The notes: generated by a model not told the origin, from the sequence alone. A DNA stretch of 64,000 nucleotides from Nitrospira tepida (GCF_947241125.1 NZ_OX365700.1:372001-436000), one strand, 5' to 3'; counted from the stretch's first letter, positions 33,772-43,013 are shown. Translations and numbers: made by a program.

Positions 33772-34572
33772 GTGCTCAAGCTCGTACCTCCCATTCGGCC
33801 TCTACGAAGCGTCTTCGGGTTCCTGATTCTTACAAGCTTCTTACCGGCCTGTCATAACCAATCCTCCGATCCCGATCCGCAAGGAGCCGTGACCAGGTTG
33901 ATCCGATTGGCGGGAGATCGCGACCCCGAGGTCCGGCTCACGGCAGTGCTGGCGCTCGGCCGAATCGGAGCGGAGGAATCAGCTTCAACCCTGCGTGAGC
34001 GGCTACAGGACAACGATAGCCGGGTACGACAATGGAGCGCTTGGGCGTTGGGGAATCTGAATCGCCCCGATGCTCTGCCGCAAGAGCAGGCGGTGTCCCT
34101 CGTTGCCCGGCTCGGCGACCCGGTTCAGCCGGTGCGACTGGCGGCGGCGCAGGCCTTGAACGAACTGGATCAAGATCCTGGAATAGCTCGGTGGCTTCTT
34201 GAGGCGTTTCAATCGCAGGAATCCGAGATGCGCAAGGCTGCGGCCCGTGCCTTGATCGGTCAGGTTGGGAGCGACGCGCTTCCCACTCTCATACGGGCCT
34301 CCGCCGATCAGGACGCAGAAGTGAGGCAAGCCGTTGTCGCGGCATTGGGGGAGTTGGGAGATGCTCGGGCGATCCCTCCGCTTCTGGACCGGCTGGCGCA
34401 CGATCCGGCAGATTCGGTGAGGGCTGAGGCGGCCTTTCGACTGGGGAAGATTGGAACCGCGGATCTGGTCTGGCCCTTGCGACAGGCGGCAATGAGCGAT
34501 AAAGATGCTCAGGTGCGGCGTTGGGCGGCTGCGGCCGTGGAAGCGGTCAGTTCGGTATCCGGCTCCGGTTGA
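33772..34572 (+). CDS. HEAT-repeat lipoprotein
   Basis: A protein of about 266 residues starting at GTG 33772. A signal peptide ends in the lipobox LPAC (FLILTSFLPAC), so it is probably lipid-anchored on the periplasmic side. The rest is five or six HEAT-like repeats of about 31 residues with the pattern DPEVRLTAVLALGRIG, DSRVRQWSAWALGNL, DAEVRQAVVAALGELG and DSVRAEAAFRLGKIG. Such solenoids bind other proteins. It lies 22 bp behind the TatA-like gene and may be translated with it. Its end overlaps the convergent PilZ gene by 26 bp. Confidence 0.8.
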   Translation: MLKLVPPIRPLRSVFGFLILTSFLPACHNQSSDPDPQGAVTRLIRLAGDRDPEVRLTAVLALGRIGAEESASTLRERLQDNDSRVRQWSAWALGNLNRPDALPQEQAVSLVARLGDPVQPVRLAAAQALNELDQDPGIARWLLEAFQSQESEMRKAAARALIGQVGSDALPTLIRASADQDAEVRQAVVAALGELGDARAIPPLLDRLAHDPADSVRAEAAFRLGKIGTADLVWPLRQAAMSDKDAQVRRWAAAAVEAVSSVSGSG

Positions 34573-35065
34573 GGGACTCGACGAGGTGCACGATCCTCTC
34601 CCGGGCTTCCGGGGCGATGTCGGTGAACTGAATGCCCATTCCAGGGAAGAGCAGCAGCCGCTCCGTTTTGGTCCGCCTCCAGACGACGCGACCCTGTGCG
34701 GCGATTTTTTCGCTCGGATGATCCGGTAGCGTAAACTCCACGGTGAGTTCGCTGCCGGGCTGAAGCGGGCTCCCGCTCTCGATGAACAGGCCTCCGCCCC
34801 CGATCCCTCCCGTCAGGCTCTCGAATTCCTTTCCTTCCGAGGTCACACAGTGCACCTTGATGGCCAGTGGAGCCCGTGGATAGGCTCGGGCGTGGGCGTA
34901 TTCGTCGCCGTCCTGGGCTGAAAGGATTCGATCGATCACCCAGGCCCAGGTGAGGGTCCCGATGTGATGGCCGCCGTGGTCGTAGAGGGCGACCGTTTCT
35001 CGATCACAGTCGATCTCAAGGGTTTTGCCCTGATGGTATTGCGTCGAGAGAATCGGAAATCTCAT
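34547..35065 (-). CDS. PilZ-domain protein, copy 2 of a tandem pair
   Basis: A 172-residue protein. The first 55 residues form a small domain (GKTLEIDCDRETVALYDHGG), followed by a PilZ domain (about 60-165) with the RxxxR element in RAYPRAPLAIKV and GGIGGGGLFIES. The usual D/NxSxxG of c-di-GMP-binding PilZ reads TGGIGGGG here, so the second ligand motif is altered. The sequence resembles the Myxococcus-type paralogous PilZ family. It is closely related to the neighbouring gene 35105-35638 and is probably in one operon with it. Confidence 0.82.
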   Translation of the reverse strand: MRFPILSTQYHQGKTLEIDCDRETVALYDHGGHHIGTLTWAWVIDRILSAQDGDEYAHARAYPRAPLAIKVHCVTSEGKEFESLTGGIGGGGLFIESGSPLQPGSELTVEFTLPDHPSEKIAAQGRVVWRRTKTERLLLFPGMGIQFTDIAPEARERIVHLVESLNRSRIPN

Positions 35066-35104
35066 GGAGGGGTGGCCCAGTCTTCAGTCACGCACGGACG
35101 GCGG

Positions 35105-35638
35105 CTAGAACCCCGCCGTTCTCAGCGAGCGAACCAAGTCGATGATCCGGTTGCGGACGTCAGGGGCGATTTCGTTGAACTTAATCCCCATCCCCGGGGA
35201 AAAGGTGTATTGATCGGCCTTGGGGCATACCCAGGCGACGATGCCTCGGGCCGACAGCCAGTCGGTCGGGCGCTCCGGGAAGGCAAATTCGATAAACAGG
35301 TTCGTCCCGATCGCGAGCGGCTCCTCGCTCTCGATAAAGATTCCGCCTCCGCCGATTCCTCCGGCCCGGCTCTCAAAAGTCTGGCCTTCCGGGGTCCGAT
35401 AGCGCACCCGCAAGGCCAGGGACACGCGGGGTTCACGCCTAGCCTCCTGGGGCGGGCGTGATTCATGGTAGGCGAGGACCTGTTCGATAATGGAATCCCA
35501 CGAAATACTGCCGATCAATTCGCCGCTTGCGCCCCGGAGAATCAGGACCTCGTGTTCGGGGTCCATTTCCAGAGTTTTTCCGCTGTGGCGGCGGTTGGCC
35601 GGAACCGAATGTTTGAGGCTGTCTCGTGCCGTGGTCAT
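35105..35638 (-). CDS. PilZ-domain protein, copy 1 of a tandem pair
   Basis: A 177-residue paralogue of the downstream gene with the same layout: a short N-terminal domain (GKTLEMDPEHEVLILRGASG) and a PilZ domain with RREPRVSLALRVRY and GGIGGGGIFIES. The conserved FSPGMGIKFNEIAPDVRNRI also matches the second copy. Whether it binds c-di-GMP is uncertain because the D/NxSxxG motif is degenerate in both copies. A promoter (35652-35679) lies just upstream. Confidence 0.82.
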   Translation of the reverse strand: MTTARDSLKHSVPANRRHSGKTLEMDPEHEVLILRGASGELIGSISWDSIIEQVLAYHESRPPQEARREPRVSLALRVRYRTPEGQTFESRAGGIGGGGIFIESEEPLAIGTNLFIEFAFPERPTDWLSARGIVAWVCPKADQYTFSPGMGIKFNEIAPDVRNRIIDLVRSLRTAGF

Positions 35639-35651
35639 CGTCCCAAGGGGA

Positions 35652-35679
35652 AGTATAGCGCAGGGTCTTGATTTGTCGA
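35652..35679 (-). promoter_or_regulatory. Predicted promoter of the PilZ gene pair
   Basis: On the minus strand TCGACA (35679-35674) and TATACT (35657-35652) are separated by 16 bp, 13 nt ahead of the ATG at 35638. Confidence 0.5.
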
Positions 35680-35818
35680 ACGAAAACGTGAGTTTGGATC
35701 GGGCAGGTTTGTCGATGAGACGCGGCCGCCGGCCCGGGTCTCTATGGGAGGGGGGCTGCCAGCCCCTGACTTTTTACAGAGGCGCCGGCTCGGGCAAAGC
35801 CGTAGAGCAGAAACTGAA

Positions 35819-35854
35819 GGCCGGTCCGAGGACCAGTGGGTGCTTGGACCGGCC
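35819..35854 (-). terminator. Hairpin downstream of clpX
   Basis: A perfect 9-bp stem, GGCCGGTCC (35819-35827) against GGACCGGCC (35846-35854), with an 18-nt loop, begins 35 nt after the clpX stop. No clear U-run follows on the minus strand, so it may be an mRNA 3'-end stabiliser rather than an intrinsic terminator. Confidence 0.4.
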
Positions 35855-35889
35855 GAAGAGAGTAAAGCGTATGGTGCTTGACGATAAGA

Positions 35890-37140
35890 TTAGGCGCTCT
35901 TGATGTCCTTGTCGTGCTCGAAGATCCGGATCGGGACGTTCTTGCCTTCGACCACCTCCTCGGTCACGATGATTTCCTTGATCTGTTTCTGGGACGGCAC
36001 GTCGTACATCACGTCCAACATGACCTCTTCCAAGATGGCGCGCAGCCCGCGCGCGCCGGTCTTCTGGGCGTAAGCCTTCTTGGCGACGGCATTGAGCGCG
36101 CCCTCGGTAAACTTGAGCTTGACCTTCTCGAAAGAGAGCAGCTTCTCATACTGTTTGGTGAGAGCGTTGCGGGGTTCGGTGAGGATGCGAATCAGCGCCC
36201 GCTCGTCGAGTTCTTCAAGGGTGGCGACAACCGGCAGGCGTCCGATGAACTCCGGGATCAGCCCGTACTTCAACAGGTCCTCCGGTTGCACCCTGGCCAG
36301 GACATCTCCGAGGCGCACGTCCTTCCGGCTCCGAATGTCCGCGCCGAACCCCATCTGTTTGCGGTTGAGGCGCTGCTCGATGATATTTTCGAGCCCGACG
36401 AAGGCGCCTCCGCAGATGAAGAGGATGTTGCCCGTATTGACCTGGATAAATTCCTGGTGCGGGTGCTTCCGTCCGCCTTGCGGCGGGACATTGGCGACCG
36501 TTCCCTCGATCAGCTTGAGGAGCGCCTGCTGCACGCCCTCGCCGGACACGTCGCGCGTGATGGAGGGGCTGTCGCTCTTCCGACTGATCTTGTCGATTTC
36601 ATCGATATAGACGATGCCCCGCTCCGCCCGTTCCACGTCGTAGTCGGCCGCTTGCAAGAGCTTGAGGATGATGTTTTCCACATCCTCCCCGACGTAGCCG
36701 GCTTCCGTCAGCGTCGTGGCGTCCGCGAGCGTAAACGGCACGTCCAAATAGCGGGCCAGGGTTTGGGCGAGCAGGGTCTTGCCCGTCCCCGTGGGCCCGA
36801 TCATCAGGATATTCCCCTTCTGCAGTTCGACCTCGTCCACGTCTTTGCTGGAAATGCGCTTGTAGTGGTTGTGGACGGCCACGGAGAGGATTTTCTTTGC
36901 CCGCTCCTGGCCGATCACATATTGGTCGAGGTGGTGCTTGATTTCGGAAGGCTTCCGGAGTTTCGAGGAAATCTCTTCCTTCGCTTCCTCCCAGTCCTCC
37001 GCGATGATGTCGTTGCAAAGGTTGACGCACTCGTCGCAGATGTAGACGGTCGGCCCGGCGATCAGCTTGCGCACCTCATCCCGGCTTTTTCCGCAAAAGG
37101 AACAACGTAAGTGGCGGTCCATCTTGTCCTGCTTCGCCAT
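35890..37140 (-). CDS. clpX: ATP-dependent Clp protease, ATPase subunit ClpX
   Basis: A 416-residue AAA+ unfoldase. The N-terminal zinc-binding domain has C13, C16, C35 and C38 (CSFC, CDEC). Walker A is GPTGTGKT, Walker B is [10 protein letters not shown], and the ClpP-docking loop is near IGFGAD ([10 protein letters not shown]). It unfolds tagged proteins and feeds them to ClpP. It is the third gene of tig-clpP-clpX, a common bacterial order, 37 bp behind clpP. Confidence 0.98.
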   Translation of the reverse strand: MAKQDKMDRHLRCSFCGKSRDEVRKLIAGPTVYICDECVNLCNDIIAEDWEEAKEEISSKLRKPSEIKHHLDQYVIGQERAKKILSVAVHNHYKRISSKDVDEVELQKGNILMIGPTGTGKTLLAQTLARYLDVPFTLADATTLTEAGYVGEDVENIILKLLQAADYDVERAERGIVYIDEIDKISRKSDSPSITRDVSGEGVQQALLKLIEGTVANVPPQGGRKHPHQEFIQVNTGNILFICGGAFVGLENIIEQRLNRKQMGFGADIRSRKDVRLGDVLARVQPEDLLKYGLIPEFIGRLPVVATLEELDERALIRILTEPRNALTKQYEKLLSFEKVKLKFTEGALNAVAKKAYAQKTGARGLRAILEEVMLDVMYDVPSQKQIKEIIVTEEVVEGKNVPIRIFEHDKDIKSA

Positions 37141-37177
37141 GCGGCCTCCTGGTGTAACGAGTGACCTCTGCTCCGTG

Positions 37178-37798
37178 CTACTTGCTCGCCGTGAGCCCGC
37201 CGGTCTCTTTCAGCATTTTCGGAGGCCGGGTGATGACTTCGTCGATGAGCCCGTACCGTTTCGCTTCCTCGCCGGACATGAAGTAGTCGCGCTCGGTGTC
37301 TTGGGCGATCTTCTCCAGCGGTTGCCCTGTATGTTTCGCGAGGATTTCGTTGAGGCGCTCGCGGATCTTGAGAATCTCCCGCGCATGGATATCGATCTCC
37401 GTGGCTTGCCCCTGAAATCCGCCCATCGGCTGGTGGATCATCACCCGGGCGTTGGGGAGCGCGAAACGCTTTCCTTTGGTTCCGGCGGCCAGGAGCAGCG
37501 CCCCCATGCTGGCCGCCTGTCCCAGGCAAATGGTATTGATGGGCGGCTTCACATACTGCATGGTGTCGTAAATGCCCAGCCCGGCCGTCACGCTGCCGCC
37601 GGGCGAATTGACGTAGAGATTGATGTCTTTTTCCGGGTCCTCGGCCTCCAGAAACAACAACTGCGCGATGATCAAATTGGCGAAGACATCGTCGATCGGC
37701 GCTCCCAAGAAGATGATCCGGTCTTTCAACAGCCGAGAGTAAATGTCATAGGCTCGCTCCCCTCGGTTGGTCTGCTCGATCACAATCGGTACCAGCAT
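37178..37798 (-). CDS. clpP: ATP-dependent Clp protease, proteolytic subunit
   Basis: A 206-residue serine peptidase. The catalytic triad is S97 (GQAASMGA), H122 (VMIHQPMGG) and D171 (ERDYFM). The length and the N-terminal axial loop region are normal. It forms the tetradecameric chamber served by ClpX. It lies between tig and clpX on the same strand. Confidence 0.98.
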   Translation of the reverse strand: MLVPIVIEQTNRGERAYDIYSRLLKDRIIFLGAPIDDVFANLIIAQLLFLEAEDPEKDINLYVNSPGGSVTAGLGIYDTMQYVKPPINTICLGQAASMGALLLAAGTKGKRFALPNARVMIHQPMGGFQGQATEIDIHAREILKIRERLNEILAKHTGQPLEKIAQDTERDYFMSGEEAKRYGLIDEVITRPPKMLKETGGLTASK

Positions 37799-37877
37799 GC
37801 ACTCCGTTCCTTTCTTCCGTTCCGGGCCGCGGGAGCCCGGCTGAACCTGTCCCGGCCGCGCCCAACTGGTCGTGGGA

Positions 37878-39203
37878 TTATCCTTGAATCACCGCATGTC
37901 GGTAAACAAAGTCCAGGGCCTTGTCGGCGAGAATACGGCTCCGCAATTCGTCACGCGAATCGTTCCCGCCGGCCTGGATGATCCGTTGCAGCTCCAGGGT
38001 GTCGATCTTGAGTTCCGCAGCCATCCGCGCGATCTCGGCTTGGAGATCGGCTTCCTCGACCGTGAGGCCTTCCTTTTCCGCCACGGCATCCAGGATGAGA
38101 CCCAGTTTCACCCGTCGGGTCGCCTCGGGAAGCGCTTCTTCCTGGAGTTTCTTCAATTCCTCGGGGCGCAGAGCCTGCTCGTCCAGCTCGTCTGTTATCC
38201 CACGTTTCTGATGGCGAGCGTGGAGTTGCGACCGCACGATGGCCGTGACTTCGCGATCTACGAGCGCCTGGGGCAGATCAAAGTGATGGGTGTCCAGGAG
38301 CCGTTTCATGATTTGCTCCTTGTACCCGTCTTCGATGTCCCGTTTCAGCGCCTTCTCCATTTGGTCCCGCAGTTTGTCCTTGAGTTCGTCGAGGCTGTTG
38401 TACGGGCCGCAGTCCTTGGCGAACTCATCGTCCAGCGTTGGCAGGGTCTTGTGCTTCGCCGACACGATCGTGATGCGAAACGCCACCGTTTTGCCTGCGA
38501 CTCTCTGGTCCGGATGGGTGGCCGGATAGCTTTGGGGAATTTCGATATGGGCTCCTTCAACCTGTCCGTTCAGGTGCTGATCGATCTCAAGGCCCAGGAC
38601 CGGGATCTTTGATCCGATTCGATGCAAATGCCCCTGCTTTTTGGTGCCGTCAAGGGGCTGTTGGTCCAGAAACCCCTCGATATCCACCACGGCAAAATCC
38701 CCTTCCTTCAGAGAGACACCGGGAGGGGCGGGCTGCAACTGAGCCTGCTGCTCGCGAAGCACCTCCAGCGCCTTCGCGATTTGCTCGTCCGTGACGGTTC
38801 GTTTGTCGGGCTTCAACGAGATCGGGTTGGGCGGCCGGTAATCCCGAAGCTCGATCTTCGGCCGAATTTCCACCGTCGCGGTAAAGGCGAAGGAGGCATC
38901 CTTCTTGATTTTCACCCGGTCGATCGGCGGAATCTCCACCACGACCGGATGGATGCCCGTTTGGCGGACGGCCCGGTCGTAGTATTCCGGGACGAGCGTT
39001 CGGATGACGTCTTCTTCGACCGTTTTCGCATAGCGCCGCTCCAGCAGCGAAACCGGCGCTTTTCCCGGCCGAAAGCCCGGGACCTGCACCTGGCGATTGA
39101 GTTCCGCATAGGCACGCCGGAACCGTTCCTTCACTTCTTCTTCAGGGACTTCGATCCGGATGGCCCGTTTCACCGGGCCGAGTTCGGTCATTTCAACCTT
39201 CAT
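37878..39203 (-). CDS. tig: Trigger factor
   Basis: A 441-residue ribosome-bound chaperone. The N-terminal ribosome-binding domain has the signature as [14 protein letters not shown]-type prolyl isomerase domain follows ([15 protein letters not shown]), then the long helical C-terminal chaperone domain. It meets nascent chains at the exit tunnel. It is first in tig-clpP-clpX, with AAGG before the ATG. The upstream tRNA-Leu and its promoter are on the same strand, so co-transcription is possible. Confidence 0.97.
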   Translation of the reverse strand: MKVEMTELGPVKRAIRIEVPEEEVKERFRRAYAELNRQVQVPGFRPGKAPVSLLERRYAKTVEEDVIRTLVPEYYDRAVRQTGIHPVVVEIPPIDRVKIKKDASFAFTATVEIRPKIELRDYRPPNPISLKPDKRTVTDEQIAKALEVLREQQAQLQPAPPGVSLKEGDFAVVDIEGFLDQQPLDGTKKQGHLHRIGSKIPVLGLEIDQHLNGQVEGAHIEIPQSYPATHPDQRVAGKTVAFRITIVSAKHKTLPTLDDEFAKDCGPYNSLDELKDKLRDQMEKALKRDIEDGYKEQIMKRLLDTHHFDLPQALVDREVTAIVRSQLHARHQKRGITDELDEQALRPEELKKLQEEALPEATRRVKLGLILDAVAEKEGLTVEEADLQAEIARMAAELKIDTLELQRIIQAGGNDSRDELRSRILADKALDFVYRHAVIQG

Positions 39204-39266
39204 AATACCTTGCGCTCGATGAGGTTGTTCAGGTGGCTGATTTGACGGCTGTCAGCGGTCTCATCG

Positions 39267-39349
39267 TGGTGCGAGAGGAGGGACTTGAACCCTCACGGTT
39301 GCCCACGAGATCCTAAGTCTCGCGCGTCTGCCAGTTCCGCCACTCTCGC
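39267..39349 (-). tRNA. tRNA-Leu (anticodon UAG)
   Basis: Read on the minus strand, the 83-nt class II tRNA has the acceptor GCGAGAG paired with CTCTCGC and the anticodon stem CGAGA/TCTCG around the loop CTTAGGA, giving TAG. The T arm is GGGTTCAAGTCCC and CCA is encoded. It lies 63 bp upstream of tig. Confidence 0.95.
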
Positions 39350-39386
39350 AGCTCTAAGTCAGCGTTTTTCGCAATAGGCTAGCTTC

Positions 39387-39416
39387 CTTCTACCCCCGCC
39401 CGCACAGGTGTGTCAA
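39387..39416 (-). promoter_or_regulatory. Promoter of tRNA-Leu(UAG)
   Basis: On the minus strand TTGACA (39416-39411) and TAGAAG (39392-39387) are separated by 18 bp. Between this site and the divergent tRNA-Ser promoter (39417-39656) I see no gene. Confidence 0.6.
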
Positions 39417-39656
39417 CCGAAGACTCCGCCCCATTTTCAGCTTGTAGGAACAGCATGCGTGTCGTGATTACAGTGATCCCTTCGAATGGTGGAGAAGAAA
39501 CTCGCAGGGGGGATGATGCATCGGGCTTCCTGTAATCCACCTCCACCGGGGGAACGACTCATCAGGCTGGATTCGTCCACAAATCGGGCAACAGGTCCTT
39601 AGTCCCGCGACCGTCCTGTGGCGGCGGTATGTTGCAGGCGGCCCATGGGCGGCGCC

Positions 39657-39685
39657 TTGCCGGTCTCGGAGGCGCGTGTTAAGAT
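39657..39685 (+). promoter_or_regulatory. Promoter of tRNA-Ser(GGA)
   Basis: TTGCCG (39657-39662) and TAAGAT (39680-39685) are separated by 17 bp, 25 nt ahead of the tRNA. It may also serve the SRP RNA downstream, for which no separate good promoter is visible. Confidence 0.6.
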
Positions 39686-39710
39686 GCCGCCTTTCATGCC
39701 CTTGGCGCGC

Positions 39711-39800
39711 GGAGAGGTGCGAGAGTGGACGAATCGGCGTGCCTGGAGAGCACGTGAACTGGCAACGGTTCCGTGGGTTCGAATCCCACCCTCTCCGCCA
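39711..39800 (+). tRNA. tRNA-Ser (anticodon GGA)
   Basis: A 90-nt class II tRNA. The acceptor GGAGAGG pairs with CCTCTCC. The anticodon stem CGTGC/GCACG encloses CTGGAGA, giving anticodon GGA. A long variable arm and GGGTTCGAATCCC follow, and CCA is encoded. Confidence 0.95.
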
Positions 39801-39809
39801 TACCAAGCA

Positions 39810-39924
39810 GAAATGAGGAATTTGGAATGATGAATTGGGAATGCTGTAATGCTGTGATGTTATTCGGTGGTCCAGCTCTGTTCGCCCATTCAACATTCCT
39901 CGTTCAGAATTCATCATCGAATTT
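39810..39924. repeat. Intergenic quasi-palindrome, element B
   Basis: The spacer between tRNA-Ser and the SRP RNA holds A/T-rich words repeated on opposite strands. The left part (about 39810-39845) has GAGGAAT, GATGAATT and GGGAATG on the plus strand. The right part (about 39887-39924) has ATTCAACATTCCTC and AATTCATCATCG, which are the same words reversed but in a different order. The composition contrasts sharply with the GC-rich surroundings. Confidence 0.65.
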
Positions 39925-39930
39925 GGTATA

Positions 39931-40031
39931 GGGGCTGGGCCCTGTGCAACAGAATCCTGTGAACCCCGCCAGGTCCGGAAGGAAGCAACGGTAAGCGGGC
40001 AAGTCTGTGTGCCGCAGGATCACCTGGCCCC
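39931..40031 (+). ncRNA. ffs: Bacterial small SRP RNA (4.5S)
   Basis: About 100 nt that close as one long hairpin (GGGGC at the start against GCCCC at the end). The apical SRP domain is diagnostic: CAGGTCCGGAAGGAAGCA holds the GGAA tetraloop, and the symmetric loop needed for Ffh binding is complete further on (GCAACGGTAAGC). It guides membrane proteins to the translocon together with Ffh and FtsY. It lies between tRNA-Ser and dnaX, a position seen in many bacteria. Confidence 0.95.
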
Positions 40032-40048
40032 ACTCTCCGCCGTCGGCA

Positions 40049-40131
40049 AGTGCTGAGTACACAGTGTTGAGTACCGAGTGAAAGTGGGGAGTCATCTCTT
40101 CCCTCTCAGAACTCAGCACTGAGCACTGGAG
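40049..40131. repeat. Intergenic quasi-palindrome, element C
   Basis: Between the SRP RNA and dnaX the word AGTGCTGAGT and variants occur on the plus strand at about 40050-40080 (AGTGCTGAGTAC, AGTGTTGAGTAC, CGAGTG). The reverse complements ACTCAGCACTGAGCACTG follow at about 40111-40128. The same word (CACTCAGCACTCAG) recurs at 61278-61298. Confidence 0.7.
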
Positions 40132-40141
40132 CCTAGCGACC

Positions 40142-42058
40142 ATGGACTATCAGGTCTCCGCACGAAAATATCGGCCGGGCACGTTCTCGGACGTGATCGG
40201 CCAACCCCATGTCGTTCAAGCCCTCGTCAACGCCGTCTCCTCCAAACGAATCGCCCACGCCTTTCTGTTCTCGGGCACGCGCGGCGTCGGCAAAACGACG
40301 ATCGCGCGAATCCTGGCCAAAGCGCTGAACTGCGAGCAGGGGCCGACGGGAACCCCCTGTAATCGTTGCGTGAACTGCACCGAAATCGCTCAAGGCACCG
40401 CGGTGGATGTGGTGGAGATCGACGGAGCGTCCAATACCAGCGTCGATGACGTGCGCGAGATCCGCGAGAACGTGAAGTTCACGCCGTTTCGAGGGGCCTA
40501 TCGAGTCTACATCATCGACGAAGTGCACATGCTGTCCAACTCCGCCTTCAACGCGCTCCTGAAGACCCTGGAGGAGCCTCCGGCCCATGTCGTCTTTATC
40601 TTTGCGACGACGGAGCTGCACAAGATTCCGGCCACGATCCTCTCTCGGTGCCAACACTATAGTTTTCGGCGGATTCCGCGCGCGGAGATCGTCGAGCGCC
40701 TGGCGCTCGTGGCGGCGCAGGACGACGTGTCCATCGAACCGAGGAGTTTGACGCTGGTTGCGCGGGCGAGCGAAGGCAGCATGCGGGACGCGCTCAGCCT
40801 GTTTGATCAAGCCATCGCGCTCTGCGGCAAGACGGTCAACCATGACGACCTGGAGCAGTTGCTGGGCGCGGTTCCGGTAGAGTTGGTGCGTTCGTTCATC
40901 CAGGCGCTTGAACGGCGCGACAGTTTAGCCGCTGTAGAGGTCATTGCCGCGCTGCTGGAACAGGGGCAGGATCTTCGGGCCTTTTGCGCGGATGTGGTGG
41001 AATACCTGCGCAATCTGCTGGTGGCGTCGGTCGTGCCATCCGTGCAGGAGCTTCGGGGACTGGTGGAGGCGGCGGACGAGGAGTTGACGCTGTTGTTGGA
41101 GGAAGCGTCACGATTTTCCAGCGAGCGTCTGCAGCAGGTGTTTCAGGTGTTTTCACAGGCCGAAGACGGCCTGCGTCTGAGCATCCACCCTCGCTTTGCC
41201 TTGGAAGCCGCCGCGATCCGGGCGACCACAATGGCGGAGGCGACCGCACCCATTGCCGACAGTTCGATGCAAGCTCGGGTGGCGATGCCTCCACCTGGCA
41301 AGGTCGCTCCGTCTTCATCTCCGGCTCCTGTCCGGACAAAAACTCCGACCGGTCCAGCCGCAAACAGTCTGAACCAGGCGAAACCGCGCCCAACCGATCC
41401 GACCTCTGGCCGGGGAAACGACAGGAGCCGCTCAGGGCTTGCGAGGCCACTGAAGTCACCGGATGCCAGATCGGTCTCGCCCGAAGGTCTGGAAGGTCGG
41501 AGGGGAACAACGAAGGGGGATGAACCCTCGGTTGCGGACGCATCTGCGCTGTCTCCCAAGGGGGAGAGAAGTCAGCAGGAGCAAAGGTCTATTGGACCCC
41601 CGCAGGAGGCTCTGCCTGAGAGCCAACAACTGCCGCCCCTCGCATTGGAGTGGGAACACTTCGTCGAGTGCATGGCTGCCACCCATCCAAGTATTGCGTC
41701 GTTCCTGGAGCGAGGCCGGTTGGTGGAAATGGAACATGGCGAAATCGTGCTCGGCTATGCCAAAACGGAGACGGTGGCTCGGGCCATGATGGAGAAAGAG
41801 GACAATCTTCGCATCATGCGGTCGGTTGCCGAAGCACTCGCCGGCCGGCCGGTCACAGTCCGCATCGCCGAGCTGGCGGACGCCACTCCTGCGGGCCCCA
41901 CGATGGCCGAGGCGCGGGCGGCGCGCCGACGGGAAGAAACCACGCTCCTCTTCGAGCGCACGCGCGCGCATCCGCTCGTGAAGGAGGCCCTTGCCCTGTT
42001 CGGGGCGGACGTGGTCGAAGTGAGACGACTCGGTGCCGAGAAGGAGGCCCAGGTATGA
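40142..42058 (+). CDS. dnaX: DNA polymerase III subunits gamma and tau
   Basis: A 638-residue clamp-loader ATPase. Walker A is GTRGVGKTT (45-53), the zinc-binding cysteines are C64, C73, C76 and C79, and Walker B lies in VYIIDEVHML. The clamp-loader domains end near residue 375. A disordered Pro/Ser/Arg-rich linker and a C-terminal tau-type domain (about 500-638) follow. It forms an operon with ybaB and recR. I see no A-rich slippery site of the kind that makes gamma in E. coli. Confidence 0.96.
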   Translation: MDYQVSARKYRPGTFSDVIGQPHVVQALVNAVSSKRIAHAFLFSGTRGVGKTTIARILAKALNCEQGPTGTPCNRCVNCTEIAQGTAVDVVEIDGASNTSVDDVREIRENVKFTPFRGAYRVYIIDEVHMLSNSAFNALLKTLEEPPAHVVFIFATTELHKIPATILSRCQHYSFRRIPRAEIVERLALVAAQDDVSIEPRSLTLVARASEGSMRDALSLFDQAIALCGKTVNHDDLEQLLGAVPVELVRSFIQALERRDSLAAVEVIAALLEQGQDLRAFCADVVEYLRNLLVASVVPSVQELRGLVEAADEELTLLLEEASRFSSERLQQVFQVFSQAEDGLRLSIHPRFALEAAAIRATTMAEATAPIADSSMQARVAMPPPGKVAPSSSPAPVRTKTPTGPAANSLNQAKPRPTDPTSGRGNDRSRSGLARPLKSPDARSVSPEGLEGRRGTTKGDEPSVADASALSPKGERSQQEQRSIGPPQEALPESQQLPPLALEWEHFVECMAATHPSIASFLERGRLVEMEHGEIVLGYAKTETVARAMMEKEDNLRIMRSVAEALAGRPVTVRIAELADATPAGPTMAEARAARRREETTLLFERTRAHPLVKEALALFGADVVEVRRLGAEKEAQV

Positions 42059-42381
42059 GCAAGAACCCGTTTGGCAACATGGCCAGCTTGATGAAGCAGG
42101 CGCAGGCGATGCAAGAGCAAATGACGAAGATCCAGGAGGAAGCGGCGTCCAAACAAGTCACCGGGACGGCCGGCGGCGGGATCGTCACGGTCACGGTTAC
42201 CGGCGGCATGCAGGTGGTGTCCGTGAAGATCGATCCCGAGGTCGTCAAGTCCGGCGACGTCGAGATGCTCCAGGACTTGACGGTTGCCGCCACGAACGAG
42301 GCCCTTCGCAACGCCCGAGAGATGATGGCCAACGAACTCAAATCGCTCACCGGCGGATTGAATATCCCCGGCCTGCTCTAA
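42055..42381 (+). CDS. ybaB: YbaB/EbfC-family nucleoid-associated protein
   Basis: A 108-residue DNA-binding protein with the family pattern NMASLMKQAQAMQEQM, then GGGIVTVTVTGGMQVVSVKIDP and the C-terminal GGLNIPGLL. It overlaps the dnaX stop by 4 bp and is followed by recR, the order found in most bacteria. Homologues bind DNA as dimers and affect many genes. Confidence 0.95.
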   Translation: MSKNPFGNMASLMKQAQAMQEQMTKIQEEAASKQVTGTAGGGIVTVTVTGGMQVVSVKIDPEVVKSGDVEMLQDLTVAATNEALRNAREMMANELKSLTGGLNIPGLL

Positions 42382-42398
42382 ACTCAAGAGGGACGGCC

Positions 42399-43013
42399 AT
42401 GGCGGCGGTGCTCACGGGAGATCGGCGGGGCTTGTTGGGTGGGCTGATTCAGGAATTGGTGCGGTTGCCGGGAATCGGCCAAAAGACGGCGCAGCGGCTG
42501 GCATTTCATCTGCTCAAGGCCGAACGGGACGACGCGCTTCGACTGGCGGACGCTATCAAGGCCGTCAAGGATGGACTCAGCTTCTGCAACGATTGCCGCA
42601 ACATCGCCGAGGGCGACCTGTGCGACCTCTGTTTGGATCCCAAGCGAGACCGAACGCGCATCGTCGTCGTGGAAGAACCCAGCACCCTCTATGCAATCGA
42701 ACGGACCCGCAGTTACCACGGCCTCTACCATGTTCTGCTGGGCGCGCTCTCGCCCTTGGACGGCGTAGGACCGTCTGATATCAAGGCGCAGGAACTGATG
42801 GACCGGCTGCAGAGAGGGGGCGTCCAGGAGGTCATTATCGCCACCAACCCCACGATTGAGGGGGAGGCCACGGCTCTGTATCTGACCAAACTGATCAAAC
42901 CCCTGGGAATTCGGACGTCGAGGATCGCCTACGGCATCCCTGTTGGCATGGATATCGAGTATGCGGATGAAGTGACGTTGATCAAATCCTTGGAAGGTCG
43001 CCGAGACCTCTAG
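42399..43013 (+). CDS. recR: Recombination mediator RecR
   Basis: A 204-residue protein of RecFOR recombinational repair. It has a helix-hairpin-helix (LPGIGQKTAQRLAFHLL), a zinc finger with C63, C66, C75 and C78, a Toprim domain (VVVEEPSTLYAIE) and a Walker-like C terminus. It helps load RecA on gapped DNA. It is third in dnaX-ybaB-recR, 17 bp after ybaB, with AGAGGGA as ribosome site. Confidence 0.96.
   Translation: MAAVLTGDRRGLLGGLIQELVRLPGIGQKTAQRLAFHLLKAERDDALRLADAIKAVKDGLSFCNDCRNIAEGDLCDLCLDPKRDRTRIVVVEEPSTLYAIERTRSYHGLYHVLLGALSPLDGVGPSDIKAQELMDRLQRGGVQEVIIATNPTIEGEATALYLTKLIKPLGIRTSRIAYGIPVGMDIEYADEVTLIKSLEGRRDL

Noticed and set aside
35736-35770. Plus-strand terminator-like hairpin GGGGCT-GCC-AGCCCC followed by TTTTT
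   Set aside because: It looks like an intrinsic terminator, but no plus-strand gene lies upstream; the nearest genes are on the minus strand, so I did not assign it.
40142-42058. Programmed frameshift in dnaX
   Set aside because: I see no A-rich slippery heptamer with a following stem in the region where gamma would end.
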